In this document: positions 1-15,200 of the stretch, piece after piece
Layout of the letters: each line of letters opens with the position of its first letter
How positions within the stretch are numbered: position 1 is the stretch's first letter
DNA from: Diplolepis rosae
Taxonomy: Eukaryota > Arthropoda > Insecta > Hymenoptera > Diplolepididae
DNA: 64,000 bases
Direction of reading: 5' to 3'
NCBI GenBank assembly: GCA_030998225.1
Contig: JAPYXD010000713.1
Location: 744,001 to 808,000, forward strand
The notes under the pieces: model-generated
The model's input: the letters and a program-made list of their open reading frames with translations, nothing else
What the model was told of the DNA's origin: nothing
The model's database searches: none
Translations under genes and position numbers: made by a program

Positions 1-1257
1 AGGATCAATTTTGAACCAATTAATGATGATTTTTCGCTTATAACCTGGTATCTAGTGACTTTTCATAAAAACATTATCATCTTTTTTAATCATATCAAGT
101 TTGGTCCAATTAATGATGATTTTACGCTCGTAACCTAAAAACTACTAATTTCATATAAAAACATTGCTATCTGTTTAATTAGGATGGAATGTGATCCAAT
201 TAATGATGATTTTTCGCTCATAACCTGAAATCTAGTGACTTTTCATAAAAACATTATCATCTTTTTTAATCATATCAAGTTTGATAAAATTAATGATGAT
301 TTTTCTCTCATAACGTCAAATCTAGTGAATTTTCGTAAAAACATCATCACCTTTTTTAATCCTATCAAGTTTGATCCAATTAAGGATGGTTTTCCACACA
401 TAACCTAAAAACTACTAATTTCATATAAAAACATTATCATCTGTTTTAATAATGATCAAGTTTGATCCAATTAATGATGATTTTTCGCTAATGACCTGGA
501 ATCTAGTGACTTTTCATAAAAAATTTATCATCTTTTTTATTCATGTCTAGTTTTGTCAAATTAATGATGATTTTCCGCACATAGCCTTGAAACTTCTGAT
601 TCTATATAAAACCATTACCATCTGTTCTAATCAGTATCATGTTTGGTCCAATTAGTGATGATTTTTCGCCTATAACCTGAAATCTAGTGACTTTTCATAA
701 AAACATTATCATCTTTTTTAATCATATCAAGTTTGATCCAATTAATGATGATTTTCCGGACATAACCTTGAAACTTCTGATTCTATATAAAACCATTACC
801 ATCTGTTCTAGTCATATCAAGTTTGGTCCAATTAATGATGATTTTTCGCTCATAACCTGAAATCTAGTGACTTTTCATAAAAAAACGTTAGCATCTTTTA
901 TAATCATATCAAGTTTGATCCCATTAATGATGATTTTCCGCACATAACCTTAAACTTCTGATTCTATTTAAAACCATTACCATCTGTTCTAATCATATCA
1001 AGTTTGATCCAAGCGATGATGATTTTCCGCACATAACCTTAAACTTCTGATTCTATTTAAAACCATTCCCATCTGTTTTAATCATATCAAGTTTTGGTCC
1101 AATTAATGATGATTTTTCGCTCATAACGTCAAATCTAGTGACTTTTCGTAAAAACATTATCACCTTTTTTAATCATATCAAGTTTGATCCAATTAAGGAT
1201 GGTTTTCCACACATAACCTAAAAACTACTAATTTCATATAAAGACATTATCATCTGT

Positions 1258-1286
1258 TTAATTAGGATCAAGTTTGATCCAATTAA
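1258..1286. repeat. Dyad-symmetric motif in K-type monomers (representative copy)
   Basis: Where a K monomer ends in ttaattaggatcaag and the next part reads tttgatccaattaa, the junction forms an imperfect dyad: TTAATT, one unpaired A, GGATCAA, a GT centre, TTGATCC, AATTAA. The arms are 13 bp. The motif recurs many times in the array, for example near 2158, 5352, 8865, 9943 and 11118. It could form a hairpin or cruciform, or bind a dimeric protein; that function is inference. T and L monomers keep only the short inner tcaa-gt-ttga core. Confidence 0.7.
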
Positions 1287-4200
1287 TGATGATTTTTCGC
1301 TTATAACCTTGAATCTAGTGACTTTTAATAAAAACATTATCATCTTTTTTAATCATATCAAGTTTGATCCAATTAATGATGATTTTCCGGACATAACCTT
1401 GAAGCTTCTGATTCTATATGAAGCCATTACCATCTGTTTTAATCATATCAAGTTCGATCCAATTAATGATGATTTTCCGCACATAACATTGAAACTTCTG
1501 ATTATATATAAAACCATTACCATCTGTTCTAATCATATCAAGTTTGGTACAATTAGTGATGATTTTTCGCCTATAACCTGAAATCTAGTGACTTTTCATA
1601 AAAACATCATGCACCTTTTTAAATCATATTAAGTTTGGTCCAATTAAGGATGGTTCTCCACACATAACCTAAAAACTACTAATTTCATATAAAAACATTA
1701 TCATCTGTTTAATTAGGATCAATTTTGAACCAATTAATGATGATTTTTCGCTTATAACCTGGAATCTAGTAACTTTTCATAAAAACATTATCATCGTTTT
1801 TAATCATATCAAGTTTGGTCCAATTAATGATGATTTTTCGCTCGTAACCTCAAATCTATTGACTTTTCATACAAACATCATCAACTGTTTTAATTATATC
1901 AAATGTGGTCCAATTAATGATGATTTTCCGCACATAACCTAAAAACTACTAATTCATATGGAAATCATTACTATCTGTTTAATTAGAATGAATTTTGATC
2001 CAATTAATGATGATTTTTCTCACATAACGTCAAATCTAGTGAATTTTCGTAAAAATATCATCACCTTTTTTAATCATATCAAGTTTGATCCAATTAAGGA
2101 TGGTTTCCCACACATAACCTAAAAACTACTAATTTTATATAAAAACATTATCATCTGTTTAATTAGGATCAAGTTTGATCCAATTAATGATGATTTTTCG
2201 CTTATAACCTCAAATCTAGTGACTTTTCATAAAAACATTATCATCTTTTTTAATCATATCAAGTTTGGTCCAATTAATGATGCTTTTCCGCACATAACCT
2301 TGAAACTTCTGCTTCTATATAAAACCATTACCATCTGTTCTAATCATATCAAGTTTGGTCCAATTAGTGATGATTTTTCGCCTATAACCTGAAATCTAGT
2401 GACTTTTCATAAAAACATTATCATCTTTTTTAATCATATCAAGTTTGATCCAATTAATGATGATTTTTCGCTCATAACCTGAAATCTAGTGACATTTAAT
2501 AAAAACATTAGAATCTGTTTTAATAATATAGAGTTTGATCCAATTAGTGATGATTTTTCGCTCATAACCTGAAAACTACTAATATCATATGGAAACATTA
2601 CTATCTGTGTAATTAGGATGAATTTTGATCCAATTAATCATGATTTTTCTCTCATAACGTCAAATCTAGTGAATTTTCGTAAAAACATCATCATCCTTTT
2701 TAATCATATCACGTTTGATCCAATTAATGATGATTTTTCACTCATAACCTGAAAACTACTAATTTCATATGGAAACATTACTATCTGTTTAATTAGGATG
2801 GAATGTGATCCAATTAATGATGATTTTTCGCTCATAACCTGAAATCTAGTGACTTTTCATAAAAACATTAGCATCTTTTTTAATCATATTAAGTTTGATC
2901 CAATTAATGATGATTTTTCGCATATAACCTGGAATACAGTGACTTTTCATAAAAACATTATCATCTTTTTTAATCATATCAAGTTTGGTCCAATTAATGA
3001 TGATTTTTCGCTCGTAACCTCAAATCTAGTGACTTTTCATAAAAACCTCATCAACTGTTTCATATGGAAACATTACTACCTGTTTAATTAGTATGAATTT
3101 TGATCCAATTAATGATGATTTTTCTCTCATAACGTCAAATCTGGTGAATTTTCGTAAAAATATCATCACCTTTTTTAATCATATCACGTTTGGTCCAATT
3201 AATAATGATTTTCCGGACATAACCTTGAAGCTTCTGATTCTATATGAAGCCATTACCATCTGTTTTAATCATATCAAGTTCGATCCAATTAATGATGATT
3301 TTCCGCACATAACCTTGAAACTTCTGATTCTATATAAAACCATTACCATCTGTTCTAATCAGTATCAAGTTTGGTCCAATTAGTGATGATTTTTCGCCTG
3401 TAACCTGAAATCTAGTGACTTTTCATGAAAACATCATCACCTTTTTAAATCATATTAAGTTTGGTCCAATTAAGGATGGTTCTCCACACATAACCTAAAA
3501 ACTACTAATTTCATATAAAAACATTATCATCTGTTTAATTAGCATCAATTTTGAACCAATTAATGATGATCTTTCGCTTATAACCTGGAATCTAGTGACT
3601 TTTCATAAAAACATTATCATCTTTTTTAATCATATCAAGTTTGTTCCAATTAATGATGATTTTTCGCTCGTATCCTCAAATCTAGTGACTTTTCATAAAA
3701 ACATCATCAACTGTTTTAATTATATCAAATGTGGTCCAATTAATGATGATTTTCCACGCATAACCTAAAAACTACTAATTTCATATGGAAACATAACTAT
3801 CTGTTTAATTAGGATGAATTTTACCCAATTAATGATGATTTTTCGCTCATAACGTCAAATCTAGTGACTTTTCGTAAAAACATCATCACCTTTTTAAATC
3901 ATATCGAGGTTGGTCCAATTGATGATGGTTTTCCACACATAACCTAAAAACTACTAATTTCATATAAAAACATTATCATCTGTTTAATTAGGATGAATTT
4001 TGATCCAATTAATCATGATTTTTCTCTCATAACGTCAAATCTAGTGAATTTTCGTAAAAACATCATCACCTTTTTTAATCATATCAAGTTTGATACAATT
4101 AATGATGATTTTTCGGACATAACCTTGAAGCTTCTGATTCTATATGAAGCCATTAGCATCTTTTTTAATCATATTAAGTTTGATCCAATTAATGATGATT

Positions 4201-7200
4201 TTCCGCACATAGCCTTGAAACTTCTGATTCTATTTAAAACCATTACCATCTGTTTTAATCATATCAAGTTTGGTCCAATTAGTGATGATTTTTCGCCTAT
4301 AACCTGAAATCTAGTGACTTTTCATAAAAACATTATCATCTTTTTTAATCATATCAAGTTTGATACAATTAATGATGATTTTCCGGACATAACCTGAAAT
4401 CTAGTGACTTTTCTCATAAAATCATTACCATCTGTTTTAATCATATCAAGTTCGATCCAATTAATGATGATTTTCCGCACATAGCCTTGAAATCTTCTGA
4501 CTCTATATAAAACCATTACCATCTGTTCTAATCATATCAAGTTTGGTCCAATTAATGACTGATTTTTCGCTCATAACCTGAAATCTAGTGACTTTTCATA
4601 CTAAAAACATTATCATCTTTTTTAATCATATCAAGTTTGATCCAATTAATGATGATTTTTCGCTCATAACCTGAACACTACTAATTTCATATGGAAACAT
4701 TACTATCTGTTTAATTAGGATGGATTGTGATCCAATTAATGATGATTTTTCGCTCATAACCTGAAATCTAGTGACTTTTCGTAAAAACATTATCACCTTT
4801 TTTAATCAAATCAAGTTCGATCCAATTAATGGTGATTTTCCGCACATAACCTTGAAACTTCTGATTCTATATAAAACCATTACCATCTTTTCTAATCATA
4901 TCAAGTTTGGTCCAATTAATGATGCTTTTTCGCTCGTGTCCTGAAATCTAGTGACTTTTCATAAAAATATCATCAATTGTTTTATTTATATCAAATTTGG
5001 TCCAATTAATGATGGTTTTCCACTCATAACCTAAAAACTGCTAATTTCATATAAAAACATTGCTATCTGTTTCACTTAGATTGCAAGTTTGGTCCAATTA
5101 ATGATGATTTTTCGCTCAGAACCTGAAATCTAGTGACTTTTCATAATAAAAAAAAACATTATCTTCTTTTTAAATCATATTAAGTTTGATCCAATTATTG
5201 ATGATTTTTCGCTCATAACCTTGAAACTTCTGTTTCTATATAAAACCATTACCATCTGTTTTACTCATATCAAGTTTGGTCCAATTAATGAAAGTTTTCC
5301 ACACATAACCTAAAAACTACTAATTTCATATAAAAACATTACCATCTGTTTAATTAGGATCAAGTTTGATCCAATTAATGATGATTTTTCGCTTATAACC
5401 TGATATCCAGTGAATTTTCATAAAAACATTATCACCTTTTTTAATCATATCAAGTTTGGTCAATTGAGGATGGTTTTCCACACATAACCTAAAAACTACT
5501 AATTTCATATAAAAACATTACTATCTGTTTAATTAGGATGGAGTTCGATTCAAATAATGATGATTTTTCGCTCATAACCTGAAATCTAGTGACTTTTTAT
5601 AAAAACATTACTATCTGTTTAATTAGGATGGAGTTTGATTCAATTAATGATGATTTTTCCCTCATAACCTGAAATCTAGTGACTTTTCATAAAAACATTA
5701 TCATATTTTTTAATCATATCAAGTTTGGTCCAATTAATGATGATTTTCGCTCGTAACCTCAAGTCTAGTGACTTTTCATAAAAACATCATCAACTGTTTT
5801 AATTATATCAAATTTGGTCCAATTAATGATAGTTTTCCACACATAACCTAAAAACTACTAATTTCATATAAAAACATTACCATCTGTTTAATTAGGATCA
5901 AATTTGATCCAATTAATGATGATTTTTCGCTCATAACCTGAAATCTAGTGACTTTTTATAAAAACATCATCAACTGTTTTAATCATATCAAGTTTGATCC
6001 AATTAATGATGATTTTTCGCACATAACCTTGAAACTTCTGTTTCTATATAAAACCATTACCATCTGTTTTAATCATATCAAGTTTGGTCCAATTAAGGAT
6101 GGTTTTCCACGCATAACCTAAAAACTACTATTTTTCATATAAAAACATTACCATCTGTTTAATTAGTATCAAGTTTGATCCAATTAATGATGATTTTTCC
6201 CTTATAACCTGAAATCCAGTGACTTTTCATAAAAACGTTATCATCTTTTTTAATCATATCAAGTTTGATCCAATTAATGATGATTTTTCGCTTTTAACCT
6301 GAAATCCAGTGACTTTTCATAAAAACGTTATCATCTTTTTTAATCATATCAAGTTTGGTCCAATTAATGATGATTTTTCGCTCATAACCTTAAATCTAGT
6401 GACTTTTCATTAAAACATCATCACCTTTTTTAATCATATCAAGTTTGATCCAATTAATGATGATTTTTCGCACATAACCTTGAAACTTCTGTTTCTATAT
6501 AAAACCATTACCATCTGTTTTAATCATATCAAGTTTGGTCCAATTAATGAAAGTTTTCCACACATAACCTAAAAACTACTAATTTCATATAAAAACATTA
6601 CCATCTGTTTAATTAGTATCAAGTTTGATCCAATTAATGATGATTTTTCGCTTATAACCTGAAATCCAGTAACTTTTCATATAAACGTTATCATCTTTTT
6701 TAATCATATCAAGTTTGATCCAATTAATGATGATTTTTCGCTCATAACCTGAAATCTAGTGACTTTTTATAAAAACATTACTTTCTGTTTAATTAGGATT
6801 GAGTTTGATCCAATTAATGATGATTTTTCGCTCATAACCTGAAATCTAGTGACTTTTCATTAAAAAAAAAATATTAGCATCTTTTTTAATCATATTAAGT
6901 TTGATCCAATTAATGATGATTTTTCGCTCATAACCTGAAATCTAGTGACTTTTCATAAAAACATTATCATCTTTTTTAATCATATCAAGTTTGGTCCAAT
7001 TAAGGATTGTTTTCCACACATAACCTAAAAACTACTAATTTCATATAAAAACATTACCATCTGTTTAATTAGTATCAAGTTTGATCCAATTAATGATGAT
7101 TTTTCGCTCATAACCTGAAATCTAGTGACTTTTCATAAAAACATTATCATCTTTTTTAATCATATCAAGTTTGATCCAATTAATGATGATTTTTCGCTCA

Positions 7201-8474
7201 TAACCTGAAATCTAGTGACTTTTCATAAAAACGTTATCATCTTTTTTAATCATATCAAGTTTGGTCCAATTAATGATGATTTTTCGCTCATAACCTTAAA
7301 TCTAGTGACTTTTCATTAAAACATCATCACCTTTTTTAATCATATCAAGTTTGATCCAATTAATGATGATTTTTCGCACATAACCTTGAAACTTCTGTTT
7401 CTATATAAAACCATTACCATCTGTTTTAATCATATTAAGTTTGGTCCAATTAAGGATGGTTTTCCACGCATAACCTAAAAACTACTAATTTCATATAAAA
7501 ACATTACCATCTGTTTAATTAGTATCAAGTTTGATCCAATTAATGATGATTTTTCGCTTTTAACCTGAAATCCAGTGACTTTTCTTAAAAACATCATCAC
7601 CTTTTTTAATCATATCAAGTTTGATCCAATTAATGATGATTTTTCGCTTTTAACCTGAAATCCAGTGACTTTTCATAAAAACGTTATCATCTTTTTTAAT
7701 CATATCAAGTTTGGTCCAATTAATGATGATTTTTCGCTCATAACCTTAAATCTAGTGACTTTTCATTAAAACATCATCACCTTTTTTAATCATATCAAGT
7801 TTGATCCAATTAATGATGATTTTTCGCACATAACCTTGAAACTTCTGTTTCTATATAAAACCATTACCATCTGTTTTAATCATATTAAGTTTGGTCCAAT
7901 TAAGGATGGTTTTCCACGCATAACCTAAAAACTACTAATTTCATATAAAAACATTACCATCTGTTTAATTAGTATCAAGTTTGATCCAATTAATGATGAT
8001 TTTTCGCTTATAACCTGAAATCCAGTGACTTTTCATAAAAACGTTATCATCTTTTTTAATCATATCAAGTTTGATCCAATTATTGATGATTTTTCGCTCA
8101 TAACCTTGAAACTTCTGTTTCTATATAAAACCATTACCATCTGTTTTAATCATATCACGTTTGATCCAATTAAGAATGGTTTTCCACACATAACCTAAAA
8201 ACTACTAATTTCATATAAAAACATTACCATCTGTTTAATTAGGATCAAGTTTGATCCAATTAATGATGATTTTTCGCTTATAACCTGAAATCTTGTGACT
8301 TTTCATAAATACATTACTATCTGTTTAATTAGGATGGAGTTTGATCCAATTAATGATGATTTTTCGCTCATAACCTGAAATCTAGTGACTTTTTATAATA
8401 ACATTACTTTCTGTTTAATAAGGATTGAGTTTGATCCAATTAATGATGATTTTTCGCTTATAACCTGAAATCCA

Positions 8475-11400
8475 GTGAATTTTCATAAAAACGTTATTAT
8501 CTTTTTTAATCATATCAAGTTTGATCCAATTATTGATGATTTTTCGCTCATAACCTTGAAACTTCTGTTTCTATATAAAACCATTACCATCTGTTTTAAT
8601 TATATCAAGGTTGGTCCAATTAATGATAGTTTTCCACACATAACCTTGAAACTTCTGATTCTATATAAAAACATTATCATCTTTTTTAATCATATCAAGT
8701 TTGGTCCAATTAATGATGATTTTCCGCACATAACCTTGAAACTTCTGATTCTATTTCAAACCATTACCATCTGTTTTAATCATATCAAGTTTTGTCCAAT
8801 TAATGATAGTTTTCCACACATAACCTAAAAACTACTAATTTCATATAAAAACATTACCATCTGTTTAATTAGGATCAAGTTTGATCCAATTAATGATGTT
8901 TTTTCGCTTATAACCTGAAATCTAGTGAATTTTCATAAAAACATTATCACCTTTTTTAATCATATCAAGTTTGGTCAATTGAGGATGGTTTTCCACACAT
9001 AACCTAAAAACTACTAATTTCATATAAAAACATTACTATCTGTTTAATTAGGATGGAGTTTGATCCAATTAATGATGATTTTTCGCTCATAACCTTGAAA
9101 CTTCTGTTTCTATATAAAACCATTACCATCTGTTTTAATCATATCAAGTTTGGTCCAATTAAGGATGGTTTTCCACGCATAACCTAAAAACTACTAATTT
9201 CATATAAAAACATTACCATCTGTTTAATTAGTATCAAGTTTGATCCAATTAATGATGATTTTTCGCTTATAACCTGAAATCCAGTGACTTTTCATAAAAA
9301 CGTTATCATCTTTTTTAATCATATCAAGTTTGATCCAATTAATGATGATTTTTCGCTTTTAACCTGAAATCCAGTGACTTTTCATAAAAACGTTATCATC
9401 TTTTTTAATCATATCAAGTTTGGTCCAATTAATGATGATTTTTCGCTCATAACCTTAAATCTAGTGACTTTTCATTAAAACATCATCACCTTTTTTAATC
9501 ATATCAAGTTTGATCCAATTAATGATGATTTTTCGCACATAACCTTGAAACTTCTGTTTCTATATAAAACCATTACCATCTGTTTTAATCATATTAAGTT
9601 TGGTCCAATTAAGGATGGTTTTCCACGCATAACCTAAAAACTACTAATTTCATATAAAAACATTACCATCTGTTTAATTAGTATCAAGTTTGATCCAATT
9701 AATGATGATTTTTCGCTTATAACCTGAAATCCAGTGACTTTTCATAAAAACGTTATCATCTTTTTTAATCATATCAAGTTTGATCCAATTATTGATGATT
9801 TTTCGCTCATAACCTTGAAACTTCTGTTTCTATATAAAACCATTACCATCTGTTTTAATCATATCACGTTTGATCCAATTAAGAATGGTTTTCCACACAT
9901 AACCTAAAAACTACTAATTTCATATAAAAACATTACCATCTGTTTAATTAGGATCAAGTTTGATCCAATTAATGATGATTTTTCGCTTATAACCTGAAAT
10001 CTTGTGACTTTTCATAAATACATTACTATCTGTTTAATTAGGATGGAGTTTGATCCAATTAATGATGATTTTTCGCTCATAACCTGAAATCTAGTGACTT
10101 TTTATAATAACATTACTTTCTGTTTAATAAGGATTGAGTTTGATCCAATTAATGATGATTTTTCGCTTATAACCTGAAATCCAGTGAATTTTCATAAAAA
10201 CGTTATTATCTTTTTTAATCATATCAAGTTTGATCCAATTATTGATGATTTTTCGCTCATAACCTTGAAACTTCTGTTTCTATATAAAACCATTACCATC
10301 TGTTTTAATTATATCAAGGTTGGTCCAATTAATGATAGTTTTCCACACATAACCTTGAAACTTCTGATTCTATATAAAAACATTATCATCTTTTTTAATC
10401 ATATCAAGTTTGGTCCAATTAATGATGATTTTCCGCACATAATCTTGAAACTTCTGATTCTATTTCAAACCATTACCATCTGTTTTAATCATATCAAGTT
10501 TTGTCCAATTAATGATAGTTTTCCACACATAACCTAAAAACTACTAATTTCATATAAAAACATTACCATCTGTTTAATTAGGATCAAGTTTGATCCAATT
10601 AATGATGTTTTTTCGCTTTTAACCTGAAATCTAGTGAATTTTCATAAAAACATTATCACCTTTTTTAATCATATCAAGTTTGGTCAATTGAGGATGGTTT
10701 TCCACACATAACCTAAAAACTACTAATTTCATATAAAAACATTACTATCTGTTTAATTAGGATGGAGTTTGATCCAATTAATGATGATTTTTCGCTCATA
10801 ACCGGAAATCTAGTGACTTGTTATAAAAACATTACTATCTGTTTAATTAGGTTGGAGTTTGATCCAATTAATGATGATTTTTCGCTCATAACCTGAAATC
10901 TAGTGACTTTTCATAAAAACATTACTATCTGTTTAATTAGGATGGAGTTTGATCCAATTAATGATGATTTTTCGCTCATAACCTGAAATCTAGTGACTTT
11001 TCATAAAAACATTATCATCTTTTTTAATCATATCAAGTTTGATGCAATTAAGAATGGTTTTCCACACATAAACTAAAAACTACTAATTTCATATAAAAAC
11101 ATTACCATCTGTTTAATTAGGATCAAGTTTGATCCAATTAATGATGATTTTTCGCTTATAACCTGAAATCCAGTGACTTTTCATAAAAACATTATCATCT
11201 TTTTTAATCATATCAAGTTTGGTCCAATTAATGATGATTTTCCACACATAACCTTGAAACTTCTGATTCTATATAAAAACATTATCATCTTTTTTAATCA
11301 TATCAAGTTTGGTCCAATTAATGATGTTTTTTCGCTTTTAACCTGAAATCTAGTGAATTTTCATAAAAACATTATCACCTTTTTTAATCATATCAAGTTT

Positions 11401-12253
11401 GGTCAATTGAGGATGGTTTTCCACACATAACCTAAAAACTACTAATTTCATATAAAAACATTACTATCTGTTTAATTAGGATGGAGTTTGATCCAATTAA
11501 TGATGATTTTTCGCTCATAACCGGAAATCTAGTGACTTTTTATAAAAACATTACTATCTGTTTAATTAGGTTGGAGTTTGATCCAATTAATGATGATTTT
11601 TCGCTCATAACCTGAAATCTAGTGACTTTTCATAAAATCATTACTATCTGTTTAATTAGGATGGAGTTTGATCCAATTAATGATGATTTTTCGCTCATAA
11701 CCTGAAATCCAGTGACTTTTCATAAAAACGTTATCATCTTTTTTAATCATATCAAGTTTGATCCAATTATTGATGATTTTTCGCTCATAACCTTGAAACT
11801 TCTGTTTCTATATAAAACAATTACCATCTGTTTTACTCATATCAAGTTTGGTCCAATTAATGATGATTTTTCGCTCATAACCTGAAATCTAGTGACTTTT
11901 CATAAAATCATTATCATATTTTTTAATCATATCAAGTTTGGTCCAATTAATGATGATTTTCGCTCGTAACCTCAAATCTAGTGACTTTTCTTAAAAACAT
12001 CATCAACTGTTTTAATTATATCAAATTTGGTCCAATTAATGATAGTTTTCCACACATAACCTAAAAACTACTAATTTCATATAAAAACATTACCATCTGT
12101 TTAATTAGGATCAAATTTGATCCAATTAATGATGATTTTTCGCTCATAACCTGAAATCTAGTGACTTTTCATTAAAAAAAACATTTGCATTTTTTTAATC
12201 ATATTAAGTTTGATCCAATTAATGATGATTTTTCGCTCTTAACCTAAAATCTA
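8475..12253. repeat. Higher-order block with a duplicated ~1.71-kb unit (left half)
   Basis: A distinctive run of four monomers, with L-type first thirds and a variant reading gattctatttcaaacc, occurs at 8475-8828 and again at 10184-10537 with near-identical sequence, an offset of 1709 bp (19 monomers less one base). Related copies lie at 14980, 19689, 21294, 31583 and 35552, so this is one module of a larger higher-order repeat. No coding capacity is inferred. Confidence 0.75.
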
Positions 12254-15200
12254 GTGACTTTTCATAAAAACATTGTCATCTTTTTCAACCATATCACGTT
12301 TGATCCAATTAATCATGATTTTCCGCACATAACCTTGAAACTTCTGTTTTTATATAAAACCATTACCATCTGTTTTAATCATATCAAGTTTGGTCCAATT
12401 AATGATGATTTTTCGCTCATAACCTTGAAACTTCTGTTTCTATATAAAACCATTACCATCTGTTTTACTCATATCAAGTTTGGTCCAATTAATGATGATT
12501 TTTCCCTCATAACCTGAAATCTAGTGACTTTTCATAAAAACATTATCATATTTTTTAATCATATCAAGTTTGGTCCAATTAATGATGATTTTCGCTCGTA
12601 ACCTCAAGTCTAGTGACTTTTCATAAAAACATCATCAACTGTTTTAATTATATCAAATTTGGTCCAATTAATGATAGTTTTCCACACATAACCTAAAAAC
12701 TACTAATTTCATATAAAAACATTACCATCTGTTTAATTAGGATCAAATTTGATCCAATTAATGATGATTTTTCGCTCATAACCTGAAATCTAGTGACTTT
12801 TCATTAAAAAAAACATTTGCATTTTTTTAATCATATTAAGTTTGATCCAATTAATGATGATTTTTCGCTCTTAACCTAAAATCTAGTGACTTTTCATAAA
12901 AACATTGTCATCTTTTTCAACCATATCACGTTTGATCCAATTAATCATGATTTTCCGCACATAACCTTGAAACTTCTGTTTTTATATAAAACCATTACCA
13001 TCTGTTTTAATCATATCAAGTTTGGTCCAATTAATGATGATTTTTCGCTCATAACCTGAAATCTAGTGACTTTTCATAAAAAAAACATTATCATCATCTA
13101 TTTCAATCAGATCAAGTTTGATCCAATTAATGATGTTTTTTCGCTCATAACCTGAAATCTAGTGACTTTTCATTTAAAAAAAAATATTAGCATCTTTTTT
13201 AATCATATTAAGTTTGATCCAATTAATGATGATTTTTCGCTCATAACCTGAAATCTAGTGACTTTTCATAAAAAAAAACATTATCATCATCTATTTCAAT
13301 CAGATCAAGTTTGATCCAATTAATGATGTTTTTTCGCTCATAACCTTGAAACTTCTGTTTCTATATAAAACCATTACCATCTGTTTTAATCATATCAAGT
13401 TCGATCCAATTAATGGTGATTTTCCGCACATAACCTTGAAACTTCTGATTCTATATAACACCATTACCATCTTTTCTAATCATATCAAGTTTGGTCCAAT
13501 TAATGATGATTTTCGCTCGTAACCTCAAGTCTAGTGACTTTTCATAAAAACATCATCAACTGTTTTAATTATATCAAATTTGGTCCATACACATAACCTA
13601 AAAACTACTAATTTCATATAAAAACATTACCATCTGTTTAATTAGGATCAAGTTTGATCCAATTAATGATGATTTTTCGCTCATAACCTGAAATCTAGTG
13701 ACTTTTCATTTAAAAAAACATTTGCATTTTTTTAATCATATTAAGTTTGATCCAATTAATGATGATTTTTCGCTCTTAACCTAAAATCTAGTGACTTTTC
13801 ATAAAAACATTGTCATCTTTTTCAACCATATCACGTTTGATCCAATTAATCATGATTTTCCGCACATAACCTTGAAACTTCTGTTTTTATATAAAACCAT
13901 TACCATCTGTTTTAATCATATCAAGTTTGGTCCAATTAATGATGATTTTTCGCTCATAACCTCAAATCTAGTGACTTTCCATAAAAAAATTATCATCTAT
14001 TTCAATCAGATCTAGTTTGATCCAATTAATGATGATTTTTTGCCCATAACCTGAAATCTAGTGACTTTTCATAATAAAAAAAAACATTATCTTCTTTTTA
14101 AATCATATTAAGTTTGATCCAATTAATGATGATTTTTCGCTCATAACTTCAAATCTAGTGACTTTTCATAAAAAAATTATCATCTATTTCAATCAGATCA
14201 AGTTTGATCCAATTAATGATGTTTTTTCGCTCATAACCTGAAATCTAGTGACTTTTCATTAAAAAAAAAATATTAGCATCTTTTTTAATCATATTAAGTT
14301 TGATCCAATTAATGATGATTTTTCGCTCATAACCTGAAATCTAGTGACTTTTCATAAAAAAAACATTATCATCATCTATTTCAATCAGATCAAGTTTGAT
14401 CCAATTAATGATGTTTTTTCGCTCATAACCTTGAAGCTTCTGATTCTATATGAAGCCATTACCATCTGTTTTAATCATGTCAAGTTCGATCCAATTAATG
14501 GTGATTTTCCGCACATAACCTTGAAACATCTGATTCTATATAAAACCATTACCATCTTTTCTAATCATATCAAGTTTGGTCCAATTAATGATGATTTTTC
14601 GCTCATAACCTCAAATCTAGTGACTTTTCATAAAAAAATTATCATCTTTTTTAATCATATCAAGTTTGGTCCAATTAATGATGATTTTTCGCTCATAACC
14701 TTAAATATAGTGACTTTTCATTAAAACATCATCACCTTTTTTAATCATATCAAGTTTGATCTAATTAATGATGATTTTTCGCACATAACCTTGAAACTTC
14801 TGTTTCTATATAAAACCATTACCATCTGTTTTAATCATATCAAGTTTGGTCCAATTAAGGATGGTTTTCCACGCATAACCTAAAAACTACTAATTTCATA
14901 TAAAAACATTACCATCTGTTTAATTAGTATCAAGTTTGATCCAATTAATGATGATTTTTCGCTTATAACCTGAAATCCAGTGACTTTTCATAAAAACGTT
15001 ATCATCTTTTTTAATCATATCAAGTTTGATCCAATTATTGATGATTTTTCGCTCATAACCTTGAAACTTCTGTTTCTATATAAAACCATTACCATCTGTT
15101 TTAATTATATCAAGGTTGGTCCAATTAATGATAGTTTTCCACACATAACCTTGAAACTTCTGATTCTATATAAAAACATTATCATCTTTTTTAATCATAT

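Noticed and set aside
8475..8828. Apparent 117-codon protein of 30-residue repeats (and similar frames up to 126 codons throughout the array)
   Set aside because: The period of 90 bp keeps a frame open by arithmetic. The frames begin at GTG or TTG with no ATG, end wherever a T or K monomer brings its stop, and change with monomer order. No promoter, signal or other sign of coding constraint is visible.
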